The notes under the pieces are model-generated. The model saw only the letters and a list, made by a program, of their open reading frames with translations, was not told where the DNA came from and did no database searches. Below, piece after piece: positions 26,679-33,963 of a stretch of 64,000 nt of DNA. The DNA is from an uncultured Verrucomicrobiales bacterium. GTDB taxonomy: Bacteria; Verrucomicrobiota; Verrucomicrobiia; Verrucomicrobiales; Akkermansiaceae. The first letter of the stretch is position 1. Each line of letters begins with the position of its first letter. The stretch lies in NCBI GenBank assembly GCA_937944055.1, contig CALDZJ010000005.1, positions 1 through 64,000 of the forward strand, given 5' to 3'. The position numbers were made by a program, and so were the translations under genes.

Positions 26679-27452
26679 CTAAAGGTCGCCACGCGTCACT
26701 TGGTATTTCTTGCCACAGCGAGGGCATTGGAGATTGAGCGTGGCGTCATTACCAAAAAGCTCTTCTGGCTTGTCTTTCCAAGCACTCAGGGTCGGGAGGA
26801 TTTTTTCCAGCGAGCATGCGCAGGAGAATTTAAATTTTCTGGTTTCCAGGACCTTGCTTTGTTCTTTCTCGAGAATCTGGGCGACTGATTCGGCATTGAG
26901 GCTAGTGAGCCATTCTTCATCAAAGTCAGGCTGTGCGGCGATAAGCGCATAGTGATCATCAGGAAGGCGGAAAGCGCGGCCGGGGCGCTGTTCTGACTGT
27001 TCGTAAAAGTGGCTGATCCATTCGAGAGGATCGCTACTTTCGACCTCGATGGTGGAATTCCGCGTTTCATTCCCGGGGGTAATGGTCTGGGAGTAGAGGA
27101 AGTTACGATCCGGCTCGCGGACATCCTTCGTAAAGACGCGCCCAGTGATGTATTCGTGGACCGAGGATCCGGTGGCGAAGAAATTAACGCGCGGGGCGCG
27201 GAGGTTCGCGGTCCAAGCGATGGTCTCGGCCCAAGGGCGGGCGACGAGATGAAGGGTGAGGACGGCGAGGAGATCCTTGAGCGAGGTATCGAGATTTTCA
27301 GGGTGACGTTCTCCGATGTCCATGAGATGGAGGTAGTAGTCGGTGAAGACGGGGGTGAGATCTGCGCGCAGCATTAGGCAGTTACGATGGCGGATAAAGA
27401 TGGACTCGACTTTCGTAAACTCGGCGACAGGTTCCGGGGGAAGATCAGACAT
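26679..27452 (-). CDS. hslO: Hsp33-family redox-regulated chaperone
   Basis: A 257-residue protein with the Hsp33 architecture: a mixed alpha/beta N-terminal domain, a linker, and a C-terminal zinc switch with Cys211-x-Cys213 (FSCACSLEKI) and Cys243-x-x-Cys246 (LQCPRCGKKYQV). In the family, oxidation of these cysteines releases zinc and activates holdase activity in the cytoplasm during oxidative stress. The N-terminal domain is divergent from E. coli, but the cysteine switch is intact. The methyltransferase gene lies 21 bases upstream on the same strand, so they may share a transcript. Confidence 0.85.
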   Translation of the reverse strand: MSDLPPEPVAEFTKVESIFIRHRNCLMLRADLTPVFTDYYLHLMDIGERHPENLDTSLKDLLAVLTLHLVARPWAETIAWTANLRAPRVNFFATGSSVHEYITGRVFTKDVREPDRNFLYSQTITPGNETRNSTIEVESSDPLEWISHFYEQSEQRPGRAFRLPDDHYALIAAQPDFDEEWLTSLNAESVAQILEKEQSKVLETRKFKFSCACSLEKILPTLSAWKDKPEELFGNDATLNLQCPRCGKKYQVTRGDL

Positions 27453-27473
27453 GGATGGTGGTGAGTAGAAGGT

Positions 27474-28307
27474 TTAGAGAAGTTGCTGGGAAGCTTGGAC
27501 TTCGTCAATGCTGAGTCGCTCGCGGGCCGTGGCGAGGTAGTCTTCATCAATGTCGAAGCCGGTGTAGCGGGGGATCTGCATGCGCTGTGCGGCGAGGGCA
27601 GAGCTGCCTATCCCAGCGAAGGGATCAAGGAGGTGCTGTGTGTCATTTTGGCCGTGAAGGCGGATGCATTGCTCCACGAGGGCGATCGGGAATGTCGCGG
27701 GGTGGGGGCGTTCTTTTTTTCGCGATTGGATGGTATCGTACGGGATGAACCAGTTATTCCCACGGCAGCGCTTATCTTCCCCTCCGGTGTGGCCCCAGCG
27801 CGTGATGTTTGATTTGTCCGCATACTCGACTCCCGCGGCGCGGCGCTGCAGGGGAACTTCTCCGGATCGCGTTAGGTGGAAGAGATACTCGTGGCAGTCA
27901 TTGACGTAGCGCTTCGAGTTCAGGGGTTTAAAGTGACCGGCGGAAATGGTCTCGCCCTTTTTTGTTTCGACCGAGATCGACTTAATCCAGTGGAAGGTGT
28001 TTTGGAGGATGAATTGTGGGCCGCTCGGATCCTGAGTGAGTGCGAGGATCAGTTGGTGGGGCAGGAGCGGGTCAGAGGGGGCTGCTCCCACATTAAGAAA
28101 AAATGAGGCTTGCTCGCTCATCACGCGCCTTAGCTCGCTCGCCCATTCTTGGCACCAATGAATGAAGCTAGGGCGGTCTGAGTGGTCATCGTAGGTGCCG
28201 TAGTCGATGCCGATATTGTAGGGAGGAGAAGTGACGACGAGGTCGATACAGCCTTCTTGTAGCTTCTGCATGCCGGCGAGGCAGTCCGAGTGGATGAGTT
28301 CGATCAC
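27474..28307 (-). CDS. Orphan DNA adenine-N6 or cytosine-N4 methyltransferase
   Basis: A beta-class DNA methyltransferase of 278 residues from the GTG at 28307 (MIELIHSDCLAGMQKL, the usual family start). The catalytic motif IV TSPPYN is near residue 26 and the SAM-binding FxGxG motif DPFAGIGSSALAA near residue 230, in the order IV...I. It modifies double-stranded DNA at a site I cannot predict. No restriction endonuclease or specificity subunit is beside it, so it is probably solitary. The frame continues to a TTG at 28424, adding 39 poorly conserved residues. Its start region is divergent from tRNA-Asn. Confidence 0.85.
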   Translation of the reverse strand: MIELIHSDCLAGMQKLQEGCIDLVVTSPPYNIGIDYGTYDDHSDRPSFIHWCQEWASELRRVMSEQASFFLNVGAAPSDPLLPHQLILALTQDPSGPQFILQNTFHWIKSISVETKKGETISAGHFKPLNSKRYVNDCHEYLFHLTRSGEVPLQRRAAGVEYADKSNITRWGHTGGEDKRCRGNNWFIPYDTIQSRKKERPHPATFPIALVEQCIRLHGQNDTQHLLDPFAGIGSSALAAQRMQIPRYTGFDIDEDYLATARERLSIDEVQASQQLL

Positions 28308-28505
28308 GCTGGCAGTTTTGTGGGGAAAGAGGGGGGATGAAAAGGTTTGTCTTTTGGGTTCTGGATCTGCGTTTCGCAGGAGTTCAGACCGTTTCACAGA
28401 TGAGGGTCCTTCGAGGATCGTCAAAAAAAGTGATTTTAGGGCTATATTTTTCTTGATGATTCTCGTCGAGCGAGCCAGATTCCGCGCGCACCGAAAGGTG
28501 AAAAA

Positions 28506-28580
28506 TCCGGCGTAGCTCAGTGGTAGAGCGGGTGACTGTTAATCACTAGGTCCTTGGTTCGAACCCAAGCGCCGGAGCCA
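28506..28580 (+). tRNA. tRNA-Asn (GTT anticodon), CCA encoded
   Basis: The cloverleaf folds fully: acceptor TCCGGCG with CGCCGGA, D-arm GCTC/GAGC, anticodon stem GGTGA/TCACT with loop CTGTTAA (anticodon GTT at 28538-28540), a five-base variable region, and T-arm with GTTCGAA. Discriminator G and CCA are encoded. A strong terminator follows. Confidence 0.97.
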
Positions 28581-28583
28581 TAT

Positions 28584-28625
28584 GAAGCTCTCTTACCGAA
28601 AGGTGAGAGAGCTTCTTCTTTTTTT
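28584..28625 (+). terminator. Terminator of tRNA-Asn
   Basis: GAAGCTCTCTTACC and GGTGAGAGAGCTTC form 14 pairs with one G-T around a GAAA tetraloop, followed by TTCTTTTTTT. It starts four bases after the tRNA. Confidence 0.9.
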
Positions 28626-29043
28626 AATCGGGGCTTTTTAGGCGGAGGGTGATGGCTTGAAGTGCGAGGCCAAGAAGGCTAGCAGCGAGGGCTAGAGCGG
28701 CGGCCTGAACAGGAATGATTATTAGAGAAATGGCAGCTTGGGCATCGGCAGAGAGATCATTGTCATGGTGCCAATCTGCTAAAAAGAAAAGGGCAACGAT
28801 TGCGCTCAAGGTCGTAGGCAAGTAGTAAGGAGGCTTTGAGATCAGGGCGGTGAAGAGGATGACAAGGGCCGGAATCATCCCGAAGATTTCGATGAAGACG
28901 ATTTTTCCGATCAATTCCCTTAGCTCTCCCTCGCTCCCCAAGTATTGTAAAAGCCATTTACTTCCTTGAGTAAGACGCGAGAGAAAAGGCATGGCAAGAC
29001 AGAGGAGAGATGCGATGATCGCGATCTTAAAGGAGGGCTTCAT
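28624..29043 (-). CDS. Small membrane protein of unknown function
   Basis: A 139-residue protein with four hydrophobic segments (about residues 6-24, 45-68, 75-92 and 100-132) and a short loop with HHDND between the third and fourth. No family is recognised. Its stop codon lies inside the T-tract of the tRNA-Asn terminator, which therefore separates the two convergent transcripts. The composition is typical of an inner membrane protein and I believe the gene is real. Confidence 0.6.
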   Translation of the reverse strand: MKPSFKIAIIASLLCLAMPFLSRLTQGSKWLLQYLGSEGELRELIGKIVFIEIFGMIPALVILFTALISKPPYYLPTTLSAIVALFFLADWHHDNDLSADAQAAISLIIIPVQAAALALAASLLGLALQAITLRLKSPD

Positions 29044-29098
29044 TTTTTGAGATTTGGTCTCTTTGAAGGGAATGAGTTTTTCTTTTCTTTCTTTCTTT

Positions 29099-29128
29099 TT
29101 GACCCTGTTTTCGTTCTCCCATTACGGT
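29099..29128 (+). promoter_or_regulatory. Possible promoter of maf and the kinase gene
   Basis: TTGACC (29099-29104) and TACGGT (29123-29128) are spaced 18 bases apart. Transcription would start near 29135, which favours the ATG at 29148 over the GTG at 29127. The -10 match is weak. Confidence 0.35.
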
Positions 29129-29147
29129 GGCGAGGTTTGCGAGAATT

Positions 29148-29756
29148 ATGATAGGTTTATTTGACGGAAGGGTCGATTGGAATTTGGTTTTGGCCTCGGG
29201 TTCACCACGGCGTCGTGAGTTGCTGCGAGAGGCAGGTTTGTCTTTCCAAATTCTCTCTCCGGAGGTGGAGGAGCTGGGTCCGGGGGAGCTCCCTCCTCGG
29301 GACTTGGCGCTGGCGAATGCTCGCTTGAAGTGTCTGGCGGTTTCGATGGCTCATCCTGAGGCGATGGTGATCGGCGCGGATACGGTAGTGGCGCTCGGAG
29401 GGCAATCTTTCGGGAAGCCGGTGGATCTCCAAGAGGCGGCGCAAAATCTCCGTCTTTTTCGTGGGAGGGTGCAGGAGGTGATGACGGGGGTGGTGCTTTC
29501 CCATGGTGAGCGGGTTTGTGAATTCGTGGATACCGCTTACGTGAAATTTTCTGAGTATTCAGATGAGGTGATCGCGGAGTATTTGGAAAAAGTTCCGGTG
29601 CTCGATAAGGCGGGCGGCTATGCCATTCAGGATCATGGAGAGATGATTATTGAGAAATTTGAGGGCGATTATCAGACGATCGTCGGTCTTCCGGTTTCCT
29701 TGGTTCTGGACCAATTGGAGCGGATGGGTTTTCCTGTGTCACCTTCAAGTCAATGA
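29148..29756 (+). CDS. maf: Maf-family nucleotide pyrophosphatase
   Basis: A 202-residue house-cleaning enzyme that hydrolyses non-canonical or modified nucleoside triphosphates (dTTP/UTP or m7GTP in known members) to monophosphates. The family signatures are LASGSPRRRELL at the start, VIGADTVV in the middle, GKP after it, and DKAGGYAIQ with the catalytic-site acidic residue. It overlaps the following kinase-like gene by four bases (ATGA), which indicates translational coupling. I chose the ATG at 29148; a GTG at 29127 is in frame but sits in the probable promoter. Confidence 0.93.
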   Translation: MIGLFDGRVDWNLVLASGSPRRRELLREAGLSFQILSPEVEELGPGELPPRDLALANARLKCLAVSMAHPEAMVIGADTVVALGGQSFGKPVDLQEAAQNLRLFRGRVQEVMTGVVLSHGERVCEFVDTAYVKFSEYSDEVIAEYLEKVPVLDKAGGYAIQDHGEMIIEKFEGDYQTIVGLPVSLVLDQLERMGFPVSPSSQ

Positions 29757-30697
29757 GTGAACTCCCGGCACGATACCCCCTCATTCTGAATCCTAAGGCG
29801 AAGGGTGAGAAGGGGAAGCGGGCGCTTAAGTTCATTATGGAGAATGCCACGCGCTTTACGATTTACGCGACGCGGAGCCGAGAGGAGGCGATCGAGCTGG
29901 CGCAGGGATTTGCGGCGCAGGGCGCGGAGCTTGTCATTGCGGCCGGGGGCGATGGGACTCTCAATGCTGTGATCGAGGGCTTGGCGGGATCACAGACTGC
30001 GCTGGGGGTCTTTCCTACGGGGACGATGAATGTCTTCGCGCGTGAGATGGGGATTCCCTACGATCAGTTGAAGGATGCGATGAAGGTGATCGAGGAGGGG
30101 CATAGCGAGGAGGTGGATCTTTTCGCGATGAATGGCGCGCCTTTTGTCCAGATGGCGGGGATCGGATTTGATGCTCAAGTGATTGAGCAGACGACTTGGG
30201 AACGTAAAAAGCGCTATGGGCCGCTGGCCTACGTCCTTTCTGCGACCAAGGTGATTCGTGAAAGTCCGCCGAAGTTGAAAGTGCGCTGTCAGGATGGGCG
30301 GGAGGTGGAGGGGGTCGCTCTTTTTGTGGGGAATGGCTCGCTGTATGGAGGGCAATTTCCTCTCTTCAAAAAGGCGAGTAATCGCGACAAGCTGCTGGAT
30401 GTGGTGGTCTTTAAGGAGTTTGGTTTCCAGTTCGTGAAGGATTCCTTGAAGGGGCTGGTGAAAGGGGGGATCGATCCAGATTCTCACGGAGACAGTGTGG
30501 AGTATCTTCAGACGGAGAGCCTCTGTGTGAGCTCGGCAGAAGAGGTCCCAGTGGAGGTGGATGGGGAGTTGTGGGGCCGTTCGACAAGGGTGGATTTTTT
30601 ATCAACTGGCAGGACCTTACGGGTCTTCGCGCCAAAAGAGCCAAAGGGGAAGCGACGATATGCCTTGTTGCGCAATCTTTCTCCGTGGGCCGATTAA
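29753..30697 (+). CDS. Diacylglycerol/lipid kinase-family protein
   Basis: A 314-residue protein of the DAGK catalytic family (YegS/DgkB type). It has the N-terminal phosphate-binding INPKAKGEKGK-like segment (LILNPKAKG), the nucleotide loop AGGDGTLNAVIEGL, PTGTMNVFAREMGIP (more usually GTxNDFAR), and a late VEVDGE motif. It should phosphorylate a lipid such as diacylglycerol at the inner face of the membrane, but sphingoid bases or other lipids are also possible for this family. It is coupled to maf by an ATGA overlap. Confidence 0.88.
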   Translation: MSELPARYPLILNPKAKGEKGKRALKFIMENATRFTIYATRSREEAIELAQGFAAQGAELVIAAGGDGTLNAVIEGLAGSQTALGVFPTGTMNVFAREMGIPYDQLKDAMKVIEEGHSEEVDLFAMNGAPFVQMAGIGFDAQVIEQTTWERKKRYGPLAYVLSATKVIRESPPKLKVRCQDGREVEGVALFVGNGSLYGGQFPLFKKASNRDKLLDVVVFKEFGFQFVKDSLKGLVKGGIDPDSHGDSVEYLQTESLCVSSAEEVPVEVDGELWGRSTRVDFLSTGRTLRVFAPKEPKGKRRYALLRNLSPWAD

Positions 30698-30713
30698 GGA
30701 GAAGCTAAAGCGC

Positions 30714-30754
30714 CAAAAAAAATGCGCTTTCAGAACTGGTCTGAAGGCGCATTT
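30714..30754 (-). terminator. Terminator of the baeRF-like gene
   Basis: AAATGCGCCTTCAGA pairs with TCTGAAAGCGCATTT (15 positions, one wobble) and on the minus strand is followed by about eight T. The stem is also usable for the convergent kinase transcript. Confidence 0.85.
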
Positions 30755-30803
30755 AAGCGGGGAGCGGCCTGGGCGCGGAGCGCTCGACGGGGGGGCTCCG
30801 AAT

Positions 30804-31892
30804 TTAGGCCGCGTGTTCCATGACCCCTTCCAATTTCTCCTGAGTGTTTTCCTGTGAAATCACCTTGGGGAGGTAGCGGAGAAGAGCGCCAACTCCTCCC
30901 TGCTCCTCGAGAAGAGGGGAGTTCCGCACGGTTTCGATCTGGATGCTGTGCAGGCTGGCGAGCCGGACGAGGCGCTCTCGATCATCGTGCGCTAGAGAGC
31001 TGGAAATGACGAGATGATCTGCCCAGCTGCTTCTGAGCGCGTTTTCAGTGGCGGCGACTCCGAGAGTGGCGAGACCGTTCGTGCGGACTGCCTGGAAGAG
31101 GCTTTTGACCAGTCCAGTGGATTCATCATGCTCAATCGAGAGGTAGCTTTCGATCGCTTCTTCAAGAATCTGCTGAATCCGCTGATCTTTGATTCCGGTC
31201 CGAATTTTATCGATCACTTTTTCCTGAAGATTCTTAGGGAGCGCCTCCTGAAGGCGGTTCACATAGCGAGGCTCACCAGCGATAATCAGGGCATTGTGCC
31301 CGCGCTTGTCCATCAATCCCTCGATGATCTCTACCTTCTCCTTGAGGAACTTTAGATCACGGTCGCGACGATGATTCTGGTAATGCTCACGCGTCCACTC
31401 CCGCCCGTTTCTCTTACGGATGTCGGGGCGTTCTGCGAGGAGTTCAGTGGAGGCTTCACCGAGATTGATTTCGATAATGCGGGCTGATTCTTGCGTGGTG
31501 AGAACGACAACGAAGCGATTGAAACGGTCCTTGATTTCCACCAGCGGGAAGATCGCAGGGCGGTCACTGGCGTGGAAAAAATCAGTCATGGGGACCTTGA
31601 AAGTGAGGGGCAGGAAGAAGGGCTGCTCGCCTGCTCTGGAAAAGATGGCGGCGCTCTTTTCCTTGGCCCACTTTGCATGGAGCCATTCCTGAATTTTTTC
31701 GCTTGCTCGATCAAACTGGGCCCGGCTTTCTTCGTCGAGACTCTTTCGGCTTGTTTTGGCCCAAGTGTCAAAGCGCTCCATTAATGCTGTGTGAGAGCTC
31801 TGAAGGTTAAAATAGGCGCTCAGGATGGGTGCTTCGCCAGCTGGGAGGTTCGCAAGGGACAGGATGTTCTTTCTTAAGGATGCGTAGTTCAT
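30804..31892 (-). CDS. baeRF-family protein, bacterial eRF1/Pelota-like
   Basis: A 362-residue protein with the domain outline of bacterial homologues of archaeo-eukaryotic release factors. The N-terminal part begins SLANLPAGEAPILSAYFNL. A middle part (residues about 115-250) has a catalytic-domain-like RNase H fold (FVVVLTTQESARIIEINLG, then GHNALIIAGEPRYVNRLQEALPKNL). The C-terminal L7Ae-like domain ends VGALLRYLP, like the GGIGAILRY of eRF1. The GGQ motif needed for peptide release is absent, so it is not a canonical release factor; ribosome rescue or RNA binding are possible. It is monocistronic with its own terminator. Confidence 0.7.
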   Translation of the reverse strand: MNYASLRKNILSLANLPAGEAPILSAYFNLQSSHTALMERFDTWAKTSRKSLDEESRAQFDRASEKIQEWLHAKWAKEKSAAIFSRAGEQPFFLPLTFKVPMTDFFHASDRPAIFPLVEIKDRFNRFVVVLTTQESARIIEINLGEASTELLAERPDIRKRNGREWTREHYQNHRRDRDLKFLKEKVEIIEGLMDKRGHNALIIAGEPRYVNRLQEALPKNLQEKVIDKIRTGIKDQRIQQILEEAIESYLSIEHDESTGLVKSLFQAVRTNGLATLGVAATENALRSSWADHLVISSSLAHDDRERLVRLASLHSIQIETVRNSPLLEEQGGVGALLRYLPKVISQENTQEKLEGVMEHAA

Positions 31893-32072
31893 AGTTTTTT
31901 CGGTTTAGATAATTGAGATTATTACGAATCTAAAAGCATGCAATTAATTTCGTGTCTTTTTTTTGAGAATGTCTGATTGAAGAATGATCTTGAAGAGAGA
32001 GACTAAGAAGAGGCCGTGCTTGCTCGTTCTGCCTTTCGTAAATTGTAAATCGTAAATTGCTTTTCAGAAGAG

Positions 32073-32702
32073 ATGTCCCAATCCCTAGTCATTGTGACTC
32101 CTCGGCTCATTCGGCGGCATAATGTGCGCTGTGCGGGGCGGGCTGTGTTATGGGGCTTAGGGGCGGGTTCAGTCTTTTTGGTGATTTTTTTATTTTTCTG
32201 GGTTTTGGTGAGTTTGTTTACGGGTGAGAGGGCATTGACGAGGGCGGTGGTAGGAGGGGCCTTTTTTTTCGGAGTGGGTCTTTTCTTGCTGGGGCATTTT
32301 CATCTTAAGAAGAAGGGCCCTCAGGATTGGGAGCGCATTGCTCAAAAGCCAGATCGCCAAGCGGGGATGCGTTTATCGAGGTTAAGTAAGCAGGATTATG
32401 GGCAAGTGGGGCAGGGGCTTTTTGGTCTTTTCCTTTCCGGGCCCGAGTGGTTGGGGAGAATTGCGGAGGAGTGGCGCAGTGTGATTCCAGCAACTTTAGA
32501 GAGCGCAGAGGAATTAGAATCTCTGCGGCAGCATCTCGCGGCTCGGGAGGCGTGGGTGCCGATTGCGGATTTTTCAAAGCATGAGGAGGGGATCGCTCTC
32601 TTGACGAGGTTGAACCTCCTTGCGATTCGCGAACTCGCTGGAGAATGGCATTTTCATGTGACGGTGCAGGGTGTGGTCCCGCGCGGGGAGTCAACTCGCT
32701 GA
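32073..32702 (+). CDS. Two-helix membrane protein of unknown function
   Basis: A 209-residue protein with two adjacent membrane helices (about residues 25-48 and 59-77, separated by a short RALTRAV loop). It has a cytoplasmic C-terminal domain of about 120 residues rich in Glu, Leu and Trp (LAAREAWVPIADFSKHEEGIALLTRLNLLAI). The end looks like a small winged-helix-like alpha/beta module, but no family is certain. It precedes the DUF1080 gene by 60 bases. Confidence 0.6.
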   Translation: MSQSLVIVTPRLIRRHNVRCAGRAVLWGLGAGSVFLVIFLFFWVLVSLFTGERALTRAVVGGAFFFGVGLFLLGHFHLKKKGPQDWERIAQKPDRQAGMRLSRLSKQDYGQVGQGLFGLFLSGPEWLGRIAEEWRSVIPATLESAEELESLRQHLAAREAWVPIADFSKHEEGIALLTRLNLLAIRELAGEWHFHVTVQGVVPRGESTR

Positions 32703-32761
32703 GGGCGGAGCTGAATCATGTGCTGGTGATCCGCTGTGCTTCCTGATAATCAGTTCCTGAG

Positions 32762-33925
32762 ATGAGGTTGAAAAAATGTGTGATGTTGTTTTCTCTGATG
32801 AGTTTTGGGGGGGTGAGCGGGGCTGAGCTTGATCCAGCTCAGGAGCCTTGGTTTGAGAGATACTGTCAGCAGAAGAATGCGCCGGAGGTGACGGAGATGT
32901 TGCTCAATGAGAGCGGGGAGCCGGAGTTGCTGGAGGGCTTTGTGGATCTCCTCGCAGCGGGGAACCTGGAGGATTGGGAAATGAAAGGCGGGCGCGCGAA
33001 ATTTGCGCTGAAGGAGGGAGTGCTCATCGGGACCTGCATTCCGGGTGAGGCGAGTAGTTACCTGTGTACGAAGCGGAAGGACTATCGTGATTTTATTTTT
33101 AGTGGAGAGGTGAAATGGGAAGTGGATTTGAATTCCGGCGTGATGTTTCGCGGGAAATCGAATGAGAAGCATGCCGTTTATGGTCCGCAGGTCGAGATGG
33201 AGGGGATTGTTAATTCTCGTGGTTGGTCTGGTGCGATTTACGGTCAAAGTTGTGGTGGTTATTGGTATCCGCTTTGGCTCAAAGAACATGCTGCTGCGCG
33301 GAAGGCTCTTAAGAAGAAGGGGTGGAATCGGGTCACAATCGAGGCCCGTGGGAAGGTGGTGAAGACTTGGGTGAATGGCATCCCGGCTTCCCATTGGGCT
33401 GGAAGTGGGGACTACCTTTCCGGCTATCTCGGTGTGCAGGTTCATAAGGCGAAGGGTGGGGAAGTTCTCTGGAGGAATCTTAAGGTGAAGGAGCTGCCCT
33501 CCGAGCAGGAGCGCCTTGCGGAGCTGGATGCTTATTGGGCGGAGCTGTCTCGGACCGTTCAGGAGGGGGACTTTAAGGGGTATGAGGCGGCCCTCCATCC
33601 GGAGGGGGTGCTTGTTTCGGGAAGTCAGAAGAAGAGTTCTCGTCTGGCGATGGCTCTGGCTGGCTGGAAGAAGGACTTTGATCGCACAAAGAGCGGAGAG
33701 ATGCGGGCTGAGGTGGAATTCCGCTTTTCGCAGCGCCTTGGGGATGAAAATACGGCGCATGAGACTGGGATGTTTCGCTATGCGAGCGCGATGCGGGGTG
33801 GTGAGATGGAGGAGGTTTATATTCACTTAGAAGCCCTCTTGGTGAAAAAGGAAGGCTGGAAAATTATGATGGAATTCCAAAGGGGCAAGGGAACGCGTGA
33901 GGAGTGGGAGAGCTTAAAACGCTAG
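32762..33925 (+). CDS. Exported DUF1080 (3-keto-disaccharide hydrolase-like) protein
   Basis: A 387-residue protein with a signal peptide ending near GGVSGAE. Residues about 50-240 form a concanavalin-like DUF1080 domain (GFVDLLAAGNLEDWEMKGG...FALKEGVLIG, YRDFIFSGEVKWEV..NSGVMFRG, WNRVTIEARGKVVKTWVNG, GYLGVQVH). Residues about 245-380 look like an NTF2/SnoaL-type domain (YWAELSRTVQEGDFKGYEAALHPEGVLV). DUF1080 proteins are abundant in Verrucomicrobiota and Planctomycetota; some hydrolyse 3-keto-glycosides. The NTF2-like fusion may bind the substrate or mediate dimerisation. It is probably periplasmic. Confidence 0.8.
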   Translation: MRLKKCVMLFSLMSFGGVSGAELDPAQEPWFERYCQQKNAPEVTEMLLNESGEPELLEGFVDLLAAGNLEDWEMKGGRAKFALKEGVLIGTCIPGEASSYLCTKRKDYRDFIFSGEVKWEVDLNSGVMFRGKSNEKHAVYGPQVEMEGIVNSRGWSGAIYGQSCGGYWYPLWLKEHAAARKALKKKGWNRVTIEARGKVVKTWVNGIPASHWAGSGDYLSGYLGVQVHKAKGGEVLWRNLKVKELPSEQERLAELDAYWAELSRTVQEGDFKGYEAALHPEGVLVSGSQKKSSRLAMALAGWKKDFDRTKSGEMRAEVEFRFSQRLGDENTAHETGMFRYASAMRGGEMEEVYIHLEALLVKKEGWKIMMEFQRGKGTREEWESLKR

Positions 33926-33963
33926 GGCTTGGACAAGTGAAAATCTTGCCTTAGAGTCACGAG

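Noticed and set aside
28308-28424. 39-residue N-terminal extension of the DNA methyltransferase from a TTG
   Set aside because: The family begins at MIELIHSD and the TTG lies in a TTGACG sequence that may be a -35.
32750-33826. Long minus-strand frame opposite the DUF1080 gene
   Set aside because: Pro/His/Leu-rich composition and full antisense position show it is a shadow of a real, recognisable gene.
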